Source: a virus. From it: DNA of 23,632 nucleotides. This document shows, one piece after another, positions 8,057-16,036 of the stretch. The stretch spans positions 1 through 23,632 of the IMG/VR virus record IMGVR_UViG_3300002835_001105; one strand, given 5' to 3'. The notes below the pieces were generated by a model, which did no database searches, was not told the DNA's origin, and saw only the letters and a program-made list of their open reading frames with translations. Within the stretch, counting starts at the first letter, position 1. Each line of letters starts with the position of its first letter. A program made the translations under genes and the position numbers.

Positions 8057-8757
8057 TAGCTATTCTTTTGAACTTCTTGAGATTCTCTTTGATACTGGTT
8101 CATGCTTTCTATGTCACCGGCAAGAATAGCTGCAGCTTGGTCTACTAAGATTTCAGCAATGTCATCTTTAAACTCACACTCTTGGTTTGCTGTAAAAGTT
8201 TGACCAGTGCTTGCATTTACACATCCTTGAAACTGTACAGGTCTGGGTAGTCTGTAATAAACAACTCCCATATCTGTAATATTGAACTCTCCGTTTGTGT
8301 AAACTCTTAGTTTGTCCCCTACCAGCGTACTTAAAGTTTCAGCCCATTCAAAGCTTGGTCCTTTTGTATCACTTGTAAGAAGAACTCCCATATTGGCTTC
8401 CTCTACTTCATAAACTGTCATCCTTCTTTTTTCAGGACAACACTCAGAATTAGCATAAACATCTGTACGTACATAGTACAGATAGTCTGCAGGAAGTGTA
8501 GCTTCAAAGAACGTTTTCTTGTCTGCCGGAGTTAGATCCTGACTCTTTAATAAGACTCTAAGATCATCTACCAGTCCGGTTGATTGTTCAGATCCCTCTT
8601 TACGAGTATTGATACCGTAGACCATTCTACGTACCCACTCAAGCTGACCTTTATTAAATGCTTCCTGGATCTGCCAACATTCTATATTGTCATAATCCAA
8701 AGAAGCAAGCTTGTTCAGCCTTTGTTTGATCTTTATCTGTAAGAGGTTGTTGTTCAT
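8056..8757 (-). CDS. Putative head-tail connector protein
   Basis: A 233-residue protein. It starts with a helical segment containing WQIQEAFNKGQLEWVRRMV (residues 28-46). The central motif LPADYLYYVRTDVYANSECCPEKRR lies at about 89-113. Then come VEEANMGVLLTSDTKGPSFEWAE, a DKLRVYTNGEF...VYYRLPRPVQF strand pair, and an acidic end (CEFKDDIAEILVDQAAAILAGDIES). The pattern of P.DY.Y...S/T.VY...C, then YR.P..., then E...EI.D.A......GDIE occurs in structural proteins downstream of capsid genes in Bacteroidota phages. From position and size I infer a connector, ring or tail-completion role. It lies 6 nt after the 338-aa gene. Confidence 0.75.
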   Translation of the reverse strand: MNNNLLQIKIKQRLNKLASLDYDNIECWQIQEAFNKGQLEWVRRMVYGINTRKEGSEQSTGLVDDLRVLLKSQDLTPADKKTFFEATLPADYLYYVRTDVYANSECCPEKRRMTVYEVEEANMGVLLTSDTKGPSFEWAETLSTLVGDKLRVYTNGEFNITDMGVVYYRLPRPVQFQGCVNASTGQTFTANQECEFKDDIAEILVDQAAAILAGDIESMNQYQRESQEVQKNS

Positions 8758-8763
8758 ATTCTA

Positions 8764-9780
8764 TTAAGCGTTCCAGTACTTTTCTACTTTCTTGGTGAGG
8801 TCTATCAAAAGTTCCTCGTTCAGAGGATTTTTCAGATACTCAACTACATCTGATGGTGTTCTACCCAGCATAGTGACTGTCTGCATGTGATAGATAAACC
8901 CGTCCGCTTTTGTAGCTATGAACTTGTAATAAGAACTGTCTTTTACAATAGCCCTGATCTTTAGCGTTTCCATATCTAGGTTAGCAGCATCAAGGAATCT
9001 TTGAGCAGTCTTACGTTTATCCTTTTCTATCAGATCTCCGTTAATGTACTTATCCATGTTGTCATAGATAATATCATTTGGAGTAGACTTCTTATACTGA
9101 GCACTGTTTGGATCAAGAACCTTAGCTACATACATCAGCTTATTCTGATTCTTGTCAAACAATTTTTGAAGTTCAGAAAGAGCTTTATTACGCAGCTTCT
9201 TTACTTCAGTCTGAATAGATGCTGTTTCTTCCAGCTTATCCAGATAAAACTTAGGAGGAACCGGCATACGCCTTGCTTCTTCTAAGCTTTTAGCTACTAT
9301 AGAAAATCCACCAGTTTCTATCGCATACATTCTAATAAGATCATAAGGATCTTTATCAGGCTCTAGATATACTGGTTCATTACCGCAGCGGACTTTAATC
9401 TTATCCCAGAAATCACTGTTATCTGGACGTAAGAGTTTTACTTTATTCCAAAAGTTTTCATCATTTGGATCTATCACATTTGCAGCAAGTTCTCTTTCTA
9501 ACTGAGCTACAATTTGACGGATCTGCTTGACTTTAGCTTCTTGCTCTTCAGCATCAAGCTCTTTTACTTCTGGAGCAAACTCGTTTAGACCTGTCAGGTA
9601 GCGTTTGATACCGTTAATTTCTAAACAAGCCAGCTGCTCTTCATGAAAGGCCCCGTCAAAAAGACTAAGACCATACTTTTGAAGACCCATGTTATCAACC
9701 ATCGGATCAAAATAAGGTCGGATGGCAATAGAGGATCTTTTGTTTTGTGGGTACTTTTCTACGATAGTTACCGTACTCAT
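8764..9780 (-). CDS. Capsid-adjacent protein of unknown function
   Basis: A 338-residue protein starting MSTVTIVEKYPQNKRSSIAIRPYFDPMVDN. I chose the ATG at 9780. A longer frame beginning with TTG at 9867 would have to run through the structured intergenic element and past the leader ACCAAAAAACC at 9786-9796. The middle (residues 70-105) is a charged helix (LDAEEQEAKVKQIRQIVAQL). Two WNKVK / WDKIK segments follow, then a Lys/Glu-rich helical region to the end. No enzyme motif is visible. It sits between the major capsid gene and the connector-like gene, so a head-completion, inner-capsid or ejection role is possible. I do not recognise the family. Confidence 0.8.
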   Translation of the reverse strand: MSTVTIVEKYPQNKRSSIAIRPYFDPMVDNMGLQKYGLSLFDGAFHEEQLACLEINGIKRYLTGLNEFAPEVKELDAEEQEAKVKQIRQIVAQLERELAANVIDPNDENFWNKVKLLRPDNSDFWDKIKVRCGNEPVYLEPDKDPYDLIRMYAIETGGFSIVAKSLEEARRMPVPPKFYLDKLEETASIQTEVKKLRNKALSELQKLFDKNQNKLMYVAKVLDPNSAQYKKSTPNDIIYDNMDKYINGDLIEKDKRKTAQRFLDAANLDMETLKIRAIVKDSSYYKFIATKADGFIYHMQTVTMLGRTPSDVVEYLKNPLNEELLIDLTKKVEKYWNA

Positions 9781-9920
9781 TGTTGGGTTTTTTGGTTTAA
9801 GAATAGCCGGATTTACCGGTGATCTTATTTGAACCTGCCAGGAGCTGCAAGCCCCCCGTGTGATCAAGCACGGTTTGCGTACGACAGGTGGTCTTAGGAT
9901 ACTATCCTAAGGGTGGTAGA
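9781..9920 (-). other. Structured intergenic RNA element between capsid gene and 338-aa gene
   Basis: This is 140 nt without a gene. Reading from the capsid stop, a perfect 9-bp palindrome comes first (CTTAGGATA-G-TATCCTAAG, 9911-9893). Then ACCTG/CAGGT (9889-9885 with 9837-9833) encloses two hairpins: CCGTG/CACGG with an 8-nt loop (9873-9869 with 9860-9856) and GGGGCT/AGCTCC with a TGC loop (9855-9850 with 9846-9841). A CCGG-N5-CCGG repeat and the AAACCAAAAAACC leader end it. Neither hairpin has a U-tract, so an ordinary terminator is unlikely. It could be an mRNA-processing or stabilising structure that sets the level of the downstream gene. Its role is unknown. Confidence 0.5.
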
Positions 9921-11540
9921 TTAGAATGATCCGCCAGTTACAGGGTTTCTCATAACAATCTTCAATACCTTGGTTGGGTCTTTAACCCAGATAGCAGGCA
10001 TTGTTTGAGTCATGAACACACGGTAACCGTTGAAGTTGCCGGAGCTTTGGAAACCTTGAGTACGTCCCATGTAATCCATGGTACCGTTCTGATAGAACCA
10101 CTTCAATTGATTATCCCAAGATAACTTCAACAAGAAGATGTTGTCGTTAGTATTCTCAGTGATATCAAAGATGATGAAGTTATAAGAAGACAGAGGGAAA
10201 CCATCAATGATTGGGTTCTCAATGTCATTAGTGTGAATGTTATCAAACGCTGGGTTGAGAACAAACTTAACGTTAGCCAAGAAAGGAATAACGTATTGAG
10301 TGTAAGCAAAACCAAAGTTCAGATCCATTCCTTTACCGGTAATAGCACCGATTTCAGAAGCATTGATAACAAGTCCGCTGTTGATAGCTTCCTTCTTAAT
10401 TGCCTCGTTAACCAGCTTCATACCGCCCAAGCCAGTTTGTACAACCAACTGACGCTTAGGATCAGGTCCCTGAAACTCAACCTTACCATTGAAGAAGTTG
10501 AAGATTTCAGACTTGAACAAGTCAAGATTGAAAGAACCTTTGTTGTAGATACGCTTGTAAGAGTTATCCAACTGCTTCCAAAGACCTACAGAGAGACGGA
10601 TATCATCTGGACCATCTTGCTTAACCTTACCACCTTGACCCCACATAAGGTAAGTCTCGATGTCGTTAGCAACTTTAGTCAAATGAGCAGCCTCAAGAGT
10701 AGTCAAGAATGTACGAGTAAGCTGACCAGACTGGTAAGCCTTCTTTACATAATCTTTACCCATCTTAGAAGCCATGCTCTCAAGAGAGGTGATTGAAGGA
10801 TCAGTTGTTTTGTCAAAGTTTCTCCACAGCTCGATTACAGGAACTGTACCGTCAGCTTTCATACCACCTTTCATCATAAGGTCAGCACGAGAACTGATGC
10901 TGTAGTGTACGTGAGCTTCTGCACCACCAACGTAGTTGTAGAATTCACGGAAACCTGCAGAAACATTACCCAAGTCAGAGAAACGCTCTCCGTATTCACC
11001 ACGGGCAGAACCCTTGCGGAATACTTTAGTTCCTACTTTCAGGTACTTGTTGTCCAAAAACTTAGCGTTGTCGTTGTTAACAAGCTGAACAGTGTAGATG
11101 AAACCGTCACCAGCTGGGATAATATCATCAGCAGTGATGTACATTTCAACACCGTTGTACTTGTCATAGGTGATGATATCACCATGTCCAAAAGAACGCT
11201 TGTTTACTTTAATTTTAAAGCTCTGTCCGTCAATACCTTTAGTGGCATTGCCAGATTCTATATCTTCTGTGATATAGGGTAGATCCTGAGCTACAGGGAT
11301 CTGCCATTTGTACTCACCACGTGCGTTATCTACAGAGATAACGTTCTTTCCTCCAAAGCTGGACATCTGGTACAAAGGCATTTCTACCTTTTGAGCCATT
11401 GCCCATAGATCTACGGGACCAAGGTCAGTTGGCTCCGCACTCTTCAAGAGGTTTGAAAGGTGGTAAGAATCTACGTGTGAGCTAGTTTGATAGCTGGTAT
11501 CTCGTAGAAATATACCATTGTTCAAAACAGGAGTTGCCAT
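9921..11540 (-). CDS. Major capsid protein, probably HK97-type fold
   Basis: A 539-residue protein. I call it the major capsid protein from size, from position directly after a scaffold-like gene downstream of portal and terminase, and from its regular, clean codon use. The N-terminus is MATPVLNNGIFLRDTSYQTS. An N-arm and E-loop-like region contains VISVDNARGEYKWQIPVAQD, an aspartate/tyrosine-rich middle follows, and a C-terminal P-domain-like stretch includes SGNFNGYRVFMTQTMPAIWV. No protease or catalytic motif is seen. It begins with ATG at 11540, 29 nt after the scaffold stop, and is followed by a structured 140-nt spacer. The HK97 fold itself is inferred from context and not proven by motif. 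Confidence 0.85.
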   Translation of the reverse strand: MATPVLNNGIFLRDTSYQTSSHVDSYHLSNLLKSAEPTDLGPVDLWAMAQKVEMPLYQMSSFGGKNVISVDNARGEYKWQIPVAQDLPYITEDIESGNATKGIDGQSFKIKVNKRSFGHGDIITYDKYNGVEMYITADDIIPAGDGFIYTVQLVNNDNAKFLDNKYLKVGTKVFRKGSARGEYGERFSDLGNVSAGFREFYNYVGGAEAHVHYSISSRADLMMKGGMKADGTVPVIELWRNFDKTTDPSITSLESMASKMGKDYVKKAYQSGQLTRTFLTTLEAAHLTKVANDIETYLMWGQGGKVKQDGPDDIRLSVGLWKQLDNSYKRIYNKGSFNLDLFKSEIFNFFNGKVEFQGPDPKRQLVVQTGLGGMKLVNEAIKKEAINSGLVINASEIGAITGKGMDLNFGFAYTQYVIPFLANVKFVLNPAFDNIHTNDIENPIIDGFPLSSYNFIIFDITENTNDNIFLLKLSWDNQLKWFYQNGTMDYMGRTQGFQSSGNFNGYRVFMTQTMPAIWVKDPTKVLKIVMRNPVTGGSF

Positions 11541-11569
11541 AGGGCATCGGATTTAGGGGTTAATAATAA

Positions 11570-12841
11570 TTAGCGTTTAAAAATATTTTGAGGTCTTGCG
11601 ATCTTTCTTGGTCTTTGTTCTTCTTCTTCCTGATAGGTTGAGACGTTTTTACGACTCTGCTCAGTCTTAAGCTGGCGTACTGTTTGTTCCACCGCTTGGT
11701 TCTTTCCTTGCTTTACCAAGTTTTGACGGTACTCATCAGGGTTAGAAAGTAACCAAAGAGCTTCTGCAATCAAGGGATAGTTAGGCTCTACAAACTGATA
11801 CTTTTCTAAAAGGTGACCCAACAGATTGGTTGGTCTACCACTGACAGATGGATATTGAGGCTGGACAAGACCACTATAAAGTTGTGCTTGAGTTTTCTTA
11901 TCTAACTTCAGACCATTAATTTCAGCTGGTCTAAGTGCTTCAAACACATTCTGCATATAAGCCTGAGCAGCTTGTTCTTGTTGTTGTTTCCTAGCTTCTT
12001 GCTCTACAAGCTGGCTCTGCACGATTTCTTCCTGCATCTGATCCAGCTTAGGTTTGAACTGTTTGGCTTTCTTTTCCAGTACTCCAAGATCTTTCCAGGT
12101 AGTAAGCTCTTCTTCAATTTCTTCTTCACTACCAAATCCGGTAGCTTGGAGATAAGATCTTACAATACCTTCCTGGTCACTTTCGTCAGACGGGTTCAAA
12201 GAACGAACCTGTTCAACCTGAGCCAGGGCTTGGAAAAGACCTTTAAGATCCTGCCCACCGTCCATTACATACTTAGCTGCATACTGCAACTCTTCAGGTA
12301 AAGACTCAAAGAACTCTTTGGGAGTCTTGGCTGCTACTTCTTGCTTGAGATTATCAACGTTAGCCTGCCAAAGCTCCTCTATGTCTTTCTCTCCGAGTCC
12401 ACCTAAGTACTCATCAAGAGATTGTTTACTTTCATCATAGTCATCAAAGGCAAACATTTCCTTTGACTCAATGCGTTTTTTAAGAAACTCAACCAGTCCG
12501 GACTTTTCTGTTCGAGGACGACCACCTTTAGGTTTAGCCTCTTCTTGTTCCTCTTGGTCTAGTTCATCAAATACGTTTGTAGATGTTTCACGAGAAACAG
12601 GGGGTTCTGTGTCTTTGTTATCTTCTCCCTTGTCTTCAGGCTCCTGTTCTTTTTCTTCAGACTGATCTATAAAACTTAGATCTACATCCTTATTAGAAAA
12701 GATACTGGGCTTTGCCTCAGGCTTTTTAGCCTCAGCTGCTGTAGGAGTTACGATGCTTTCTGCACCAGGGGCTCCGAGCCAGCTATCAATGTCTACATCT
12801 ACTTGTTGTACATTAGTCTGTACAGTGGTTTGGTTTTCCAT
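11570..12841 (-). CDS. Scaffold-like acidic coiled-coil protein
   Basis: A 423-residue, very acidic and Gln/Glu/Lys-rich protein placed exactly between portal and major capsid protein, the usual place for a scaffolding protein. Residues 50-110 are disordered and charged (SEEKEQEPEDKGEDNKD, ELDQEEQEEAKPKGGRPR). Residues 240-300 are predicted coiled coil (KAKQFKPKLDQMQEEIVQSQL, EARKQQQEQAAQAYMQ). The C-terminus is basic (QRPRKIARPQNIFKR), as expected for a capsid-contacting helix. It has its own promoter region and follows the terminator that closes the portal gene. No protease triad is seen, so any scaffold cleavage would need another protein. Confidence 0.8.
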   Translation of the reverse strand: MENQTTVQTNVQQVDVDIDSWLGAPGAESIVTPTAAEAKKPEAKPSIFSNKDVDLSFIDQSEEKEQEPEDKGEDNKDTEPPVSRETSTNVFDELDQEEQEEAKPKGGRPRTEKSGLVEFLKKRIESKEMFAFDDYDESKQSLDEYLGGLGEKDIEELWQANVDNLKQEVAAKTPKEFFESLPEELQYAAKYVMDGGQDLKGLFQALAQVEQVRSLNPSDESDQEGIVRSYLQATGFGSEEEIEEELTTWKDLGVLEKKAKQFKPKLDQMQEEIVQSQLVEQEARKQQQEQAAQAYMQNVFEALRPAEINGLKLDKKTQAQLYSGLVQPQYPSVSGRPTNLLGHLLEKYQFVEPNYPLIAEALWLLSNPDEYRQNLVKQGKNQAVEQTVRQLKTEQSRKNVSTYQEEEEQRPRKIARPQNIFKR

Positions 12842-12877
12842 AAGTTACTTGGTTTTTTATGGTGTACTTCTACAATA

Positions 12878-12910
12878 AAAATATACAACTTTAAACTCTA
12901 AAAATTTAAA
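12878..12910 (-). promoter_or_regulatory. Probable promoter for scaffold and capsid genes
   Basis: On the minus strand the -7-like TATATTTT lies at 12885-12878 and a TTTA at 12910-12907, 21 nt away, stands for the TTTG -33 element. The stretch GTATATTTTTATTGTAGAAG resembles the other two promoters of the window. The -33 box is one base off, so confidence is lower than for those. A perfect 9-bp inverted repeat, AACTTTAAA (12887-12895) with TTTAAAGTT (12905-12913), overlaps the spacer and could be an operator or only AT-rich symmetry. Confidence 0.5.
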
Positions 12911-12919
12911 GTTGCTCTA

Positions 12920-12970
12920 CAAAAAGGACCTGAAGTGCGGATAATAGAGCTATAATTTCCGTTAGTCCTT
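12920..12970 (-). terminator. Probable terminator after the portal gene
   Basis: On the minus strand AAGGAC (12970-12965) pairs with GTCCTT (12929-12924), followed at once by TTT. Inside, CGG/CCG and an imperfect ATTATAG/CTATTAT helix extend the stem. It is less compact than the 6198-6237 terminator but ends in a T-run and lies 5 nt after the portal stop. Confidence 0.6.
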
Positions 12971-12974
12971 AAGT

Positions 12975-15719
12975 TTATTTTGCTTTTTTACCCGGTTTGT
13001 CGTACTTGTTCTTGTTTTCACGGGCTATCTGTAATTGTTTCTCTGCTATTTCCTTTTGAGTCTGAAGCTTTTCACGCTCTATTTGTAGCTTAGAACTTCC
13101 TTGTTCTTTTTGAGTCAACAACTGTTCTCTTTTAACATTCATCTGATCTTGATAGCGTTGCTCATTACGTATACCTTCTAAAGCATCTTGAAAATCAGAT
13201 TGTTGGTTCTTGTTTAAATCAACCATAGAACCATATCCTGCTGCTCTAATCTCAGCAACAGTAATATCTTTCTGACGGTTAAGTTCATTTTCTTGTGATC
13301 TAAACTCAAGATCCATCTGTTTTTGACGTTCCTGGCTTTCAAGCATTTCTTGCTGCATTTGTTGTTGCTGCTGAAGTTCAGCTTGTTTCTGAGCCATAGA
13401 TTTTTCTTCTGCTGCTTTTAACACACCAGTAAGTTCAGCAATAGACTCAGATTTAATTACATTTCCTAAGTCATAAATAGATGCTCCAGTAGTATTGTTA
13501 TTAAGAGCTACCTGTTTAAGCTGCTCCATAATTGCACGTGAGTTAGTCTTTGTAGTACAAAATATATTTAGATCTCTTAATAAAAGTTCTGTACCGTTAA
13601 CTTCAAAATTTACTTTCTCATCTTTTCCTGTTATGTAAGTTAATCTTACACTAGGCTTCTTTGAATGATAATACTGGGCCAAATCAGTTCTCATTTGGTG
13701 AACTCTTGGCATTAAATTATCTGAGTGTTGTATAAAGTATTGTTCTGTTTGAGCATATGAAGCATTCATGGCTTGCTCTATACCAGTAGCCGTTTGCTGT
13801 TGGGCAATCTGTTGACCCATACGCTGTGGAGTAAGACCAATAACCTCAAAGGCTTGGTTCTTAAAATAGTTAGCAAGTTGAATACGAGAAAGCAAACGAT
13901 TGGTTTGCTCCAAGTTTAAAACTTGGTAGTGTTGAAAATTAAGAGCATTTTCTGTATTGGTAATAGATGTATCCAGAGGTAACATCTGAAAGTTCTTCAT
14001 TGCCACATAGGCTTTAGCCAGATTATTTTTACCCCAGTCTTCTCCCAAAGAGTGACGTGGTAAAGCATTCTGGTCTAACATAATAACCGTACCAAGCTCA
14101 TCTACCAGGATGTCTGCAATCTGGTTATTGACAATGTTGTAGCCTATCTGATATGGCTTCATAAGATCTACCAGTGAAATACTGCGGGTGTTACGATCAC
14201 TAAATACAGCACCTTCCACCGGTAGCTTACAGCCATAAAGAGTGTGGTCTCCTTTAAACTGGAATGGAACTTTACCTGGTTTACCACCATTAAGACCTAA
14301 ATAAATAGGATTTATACCACCTGGATTATTCATACCCCAGAAAGCAGGACGGTTAGGTCCGATCTTAATACCACCCCAGGTTTCATTGATCCAAATCCAA
14401 TCAATATGCTCTCCAAAAACCAAGTTATCCTTAGACTTTTGTTTATATAAAATAGTATTATACTGTGGCTTATCAGTTATTTTATAAGTTTCAGTAACAA
14501 TATCTTGTATGATTTCTCCTTCTGTTGTGATTTTTGTCAGATGTCCAACTTTACGTTGTGATTTCCAATAGATAGTAGAAACTCTAAGTAAATGACTTTT
14601 ACCAAAGTCAACAGTGTCTTCAGAGTCAGCCATAATCCATTCTACTATATCACCGGTACCAAACTGTGCGTCATATACAGAAGTAAATTGACGATAAGCC
14701 AGTGATGGCATTTGTGTATTCCACTCATGAGAACGAGTAGGATCATAATAAGTTCCGTCGTTTTGATAACCTTGAATAGCATAGCCGGCTGAACGTACAG
14801 GATATATAGCTTCTAAAGATTCTAACTGATCTTGAGTCATCATCCAACCAAACTTGTCAATCACATCTGATACACTCATCATATCCATCTTACCTACCCA
14901 GTTACCTTGAGAAATGTAACGTACATCAGGAGACTTGTGATAGAAAGTAAGTAAAGGATTCCATAACTCTACTTCATAATCATCTTCCATCATACGGAAA
15001 TGCCAGAACTCACGGTCCGTAATAAGCATATCACGAAAGCCTCTTTCCTCAAGTTCTTGCATTTTAAAACGTTCTTCATCTACACTCATCTGGTGGCTAG
15101 CCCACTCCTCAATCATTGATCTATAATCTTTTTTAAAGAAAGATTCTATTTCAGGAAGCTGCTTTAGGTTCTCAGGAGACATTGCCTTCTGCATTTCTTC
15201 ACTTTCTAGATCTATACCCATGCCTAACATCTCAACAAGCATCCTTCTTTCAGCATCTTCTAAAAGAACTTTTTCTACCATGGATCTTTTTTCTTCCAAC
15301 ATTTCGTTGTAAGAAATATCATCCACAGCTTTAAACATAATACGAGAAGATCTTTTGGCAAACTCATTACATAGTACATTGATTACATTTGGAACAATAG
15401 GATAGAACTTCAGTTCCAGGGCAGAAACGTCCTCTTTAGTCAGGGTGTCTATAAGATCTGCCATTTCATTGTCTTCCTCTACAATATAATCCGTCTTATC
15501 AATAATACCTTTGGCCAGCTTATAATTCTTCATCAGACGTCTTGCATTACGTCTAAGCTGCTTCATGCCCTGAAACTCTAGCCAATCCAGGTTCCACGCT
15601 CTCCACTCTTCATCCTTTTCTTTCTCTGAAAGAAACTGAATAGGCTGGGTAAGAGTACCCATCTTGTTATAGTCGGCCTTTTTGCCAGCCTTCAGATCTA
15701 GAGCATTATATACTTGCAT
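12975..15719 (-). CDS. Portal protein
   Basis: A 914-residue protein between terminase and scaffold/capsid, the position of the portal. The first 150 residues are helical and charged (EEWRAWNLDWLEFQGMKQLR, TKEDVSALELKFYPIVPN), followed by VLCNEFAKRSSRIMFKAVD. The core carries WHFRMMEDDYEVELWNPLL and ISQGNWVGKMDMMSVSDVID, segments typical of large portal proteins of Bacteroidota phages. Residues 600-665 include LEQTNRLLSRIQLANYFKNQ and LTPQRMGQQIAQQQTATGIE, fitting the stem and crown-contact helices. The last 150 residues are a long Gln/Glu/Lys coiled coil ending in a basic tail. At 914 residues it is at the large end for portals, the excess being mainly this coiled coil. Confidence 0.85.
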   Translation of the reverse strand: MQVYNALDLKAGKKADYNKMGTLTQPIQFLSEKEKDEEWRAWNLDWLEFQGMKQLRRNARRLMKNYKLAKGIIDKTDYIVEEDNEMADLIDTLTKEDVSALELKFYPIVPNVINVLCNEFAKRSSRIMFKAVDDISYNEMLEEKRSMVEKVLLEDAERRMLVEMLGMGIDLESEEMQKAMSPENLKQLPEIESFFKKDYRSMIEEWASHQMSVDEERFKMQELEERGFRDMLITDREFWHFRMMEDDYEVELWNPLLTFYHKSPDVRYISQGNWVGKMDMMSVSDVIDKFGWMMTQDQLESLEAIYPVRSAGYAIQGYQNDGTYYDPTRSHEWNTQMPSLAYRQFTSVYDAQFGTGDIVEWIMADSEDTVDFGKSHLLRVSTIYWKSQRKVGHLTKITTEGEIIQDIVTETYKITDKPQYNTILYKQKSKDNLVFGEHIDWIWINETWGGIKIGPNRPAFWGMNNPGGINPIYLGLNGGKPGKVPFQFKGDHTLYGCKLPVEGAVFSDRNTRSISLVDLMKPYQIGYNIVNNQIADILVDELGTVIMLDQNALPRHSLGEDWGKNNLAKAYVAMKNFQMLPLDTSITNTENALNFQHYQVLNLEQTNRLLSRIQLANYFKNQAFEVIGLTPQRMGQQIAQQQTATGIEQAMNASYAQTEQYFIQHSDNLMPRVHQMRTDLAQYYHSKKPSVRLTYITGKDEKVNFEVNGTELLLRDLNIFCTTKTNSRAIMEQLKQVALNNNTTGASIYDLGNVIKSESIAELTGVLKAAEEKSMAQKQAELQQQQQMQQEMLESQERQKQMDLEFRSQENELNRQKDITVAEIRAAGYGSMVDLNKNQQSDFQDALEGIRNEQRYQDQMNVKREQLLTQKEQGSSKLQIEREKLQTQKEIAEKQLQIARENKNKYDKPGKKAK

Positions 15720-15724
15720 GATAA

Positions 15725-16036
15725 TTAATTATTTAGGTCAGTTTCAGCCTCAGTCTTAGCCGTAAAAAAAGAGTTAGCTGGTATTGTCGTAGTTCCAGAT
15801 CCACTGCCACTCCAAGTAATAGTTCCAGTACTAATACCTGAACCATAAGGGCTTACAGGAATTGTCCACGGTGTGGTAGTACCTGGCAGGTAACTAGGGG
15901 AAGTAATAACAGGCTCAGTTTCCTCCTCCTCTTCTTTTAAAAGCAGTAAAGCCTCTTCTAAAGTCAAGGAGCTTTCTTTAATCAAACGGGAAAGAATGGT
16001 TACTTTCTGGGCATGTAATGGGATATTTTCCATCAT
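15725..16036 (-). CDS. Small acidic protein between terminase and portal
   Basis: A 103-residue protein. Residues 8-35 form a helix (HAQKVTILSRLIKESSLTLE, then EALLLLKEEEEE), followed by a Pro/Thr/Ser/Gly-rich low-complexity C-terminus (YLPGTTTPWTIPV, GSGSGTTTIPA). It overlaps the terminase stop by four bases (ATGA) and ends 5 nt before the portal ATG, so it belongs to the packaging operon. I do not recognise a family; a small adaptor that binds portal or terminase through its helix is possible. Confidence 0.75.
   Translation of the reverse strand: MMENIPLHAQKVTILSRLIKESSLTLEEALLLLKEEEEETEPVITSPSYLPGTTTPWTIPVSPYGSGISTGTITWSGSGSGTTTIPANSFFTAKTEAETDLNN

Noticed and set aside
9781-9867. N-terminal extension of the 338-aa protein from a TTG at 9867
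   Set aside because: The extension runs through the structured intergenic element and the leader motif; the ATG at 9780 is directly preceded by that leader.
9825-9890. Possible tRNA in the spacer after the capsid gene (CAGGTTCAAAT resembles a T-arm)
   Set aside because: The 3' side of the T-arm does not pair, no acceptor stem closes it, and the anticodon loop would have eight bases.
10233-11282. Plus-strand reading frames opposite the capsid gene
   Set aside because: They are shadows of the capsid gene's codon pattern, with no motif and no leader.
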